64,000 nucleotides of DNA from UBA1672 sp050633645 (lineage in GTDB: Bacteria; Pseudomonadota; Alphaproteobacteria; Micavibrionales; Micavibrionaceae), in contig JBOEGX010000004.1 in NCBI GenBank assembly GCA_050633645.1, positions 62,001-126,000 on the forward strand, given 5' to 3'. Positions 63,664 through 64,000 of the stretch are shown one piece after another (position 1 is the first letter of the stretch; the number at the start of each line of letters is the position of its first letter). A program made the position numbers and the translations under genes. The notes beneath the pieces were generated by a model. The model was not told the origin of the DNA and ran no database searches. It worked only from the letters and a program-made list of their open reading frames with translations.

Positions 63664-63989
63664 TTTTTTTCGCACCTTTCGTAGAGTCGTATGAATATTA
63701 ATAAAACCCAACGCAAACGCCCTTGCGTATGCATTAAAATTACATTGTTTTGTTACTGAATTGACTAGACGCTAACACAGAGACTAACCCCTCGCAAGAT
63801 TTGATTCGCAGTTTTCCCCAGACAAAAAAGTATCGTTTTGATTCATAAGGAATTTAATTTTTTGTTCTACTTTTATGCAAAAAAACAATACAGCACACAA
63901 ATTAAAATACGTAATTTTCTTTCCTAATTTGACAAAGCGTGACAGAATAAAGTACATAATATACAAATATAATTTTTCAGGTGATGAAA
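63664..63989. other. Intergenic region at the right edge
   Basis: About 325 bases of AT-rich DNA between the bactofilin gene and a possible gene at the window end. The left half should carry the bactofilin promoter on the minus strand. The right half has a strong-looking promoter (63929-63958) facing right. A 60-codon minus-strand ORF (63784-63966) has no ribosome-binding site and I do not call it a gene. Confidence 0.6.
63929..63958 (+). promoter_or_regulatory. Candidate promoter for a gene starting at the window edge
   Basis: TTGACA (63929-63934, a perfect -35) and TACATA (63953-63958) are 18 bases apart. A start near 63965 would give a leader of about 20-25 bases before the ATG at 63984 or 63990. 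Confidence 0.55.
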
Positions 63990-64000
63990 ATGCGAAATGC
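63990..64000 (+). CDS. Possible start of a gene cut by the window edge
   Basis: ATG at 63990 (or at 63984) follows AGGTG and a strong promoter-like pair, and reads out of the window. Only a few codons are visible, so nothing can be said of the product. Confidence 0.35.

Noticed and set aside
63784..63966. 60-aa minus-strand ORF at the right edge
   Set aside because: AT-rich hydrophobic translation, no ribosome-binding site, and it runs antisense to a good promoter.

Overview
The window is chromosomal DNA from an alphaproteobacterium of fairly low GC content (low to mid 40s percent by eye). The evidence is 5-aminolevulinate synthase (C4 haem pathway), the 67-kDa type SppA, a malic enzyme fused to a phosphotransacetylase-like domain, a COQ9-like protein, a Rickettsia-type 17-kDa glycine-zipper lipoprotein, the rph-rdgB-hemW block and xseB-ispA-dxs. 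LPS, peptidoglycan, MEP isoprenoid, haem, lysine and lipoate genes are present, so it does not look like a strongly reduced endosymbiont. I cannot place it more finely; a Micavibrio-like or Rhodospirillales-related lineage would fit but is a guess.

Layout. 1-10 kb: a cut hypothetical, an N-formylglutamate amidohydrolase-like gene, lipB, tRNA-Leu, maeB, mgtE, a GNAT gene and a PBP1A. 10-13 kb (minus): rnhA, a P-loop gene and ispH, with a palindromic insertion that duplicated the rnhA start. 12.9-19 kb (plus): lipoprotein, gmhA, xseB, ispA, two small unknowns, dxs and a HAD hydrolase. 19-24.5 kb (minus): sppA, two small unknowns, aroC, a membrane protein, a thioesterase and fabI. 24.6-30.8 kb: an unknown, a glycine-zipper lipoprotein, pdxH, htpG and a Cys-rich secreted protein. 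30.9-37.8 kb: a degenerate zincin, a small YjfB-like protein, hemA, two PfkB-fold genes around a TetR/COQ9-like gene, a secreted HExxxH protein and a macro-domain protein. 37.8-46.2 kb: an orphan solute-binding protein, a GT9 glycosyltransferase, ygfZ, ppdK, unknowns and a GNAT gene. 46.3-52.9 kb: a polyprenyl diphosphate synthase, an ArsP-like permease, a large periplasmic unknown, a helicase C-terminal module on its own, and a Rap1a/Tai-like protein. 53-61.4 kb: hemW-rdgB-rph (minus) divergent from a secreted unknown, then grpE, dnaK, dnaJ and dapB (plus). 61.5-64 kb: an alkyltransferase, nth and a bactofilin.

Most content is housekeeping in short operons with many tail-to-tail overlaps. 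The unusual signals are the rnhA insertion, a set of three resembling intergenic inverted-repeat elements, a tRNA-Leu with anticodon AAG, several family members that have lost canonical motifs, and a strand-wide A+C versus G+T bias that suggests the minus strand is the leading strand here. No rRNA genes, CRISPR arrays, transposases or prophage genes were seen.
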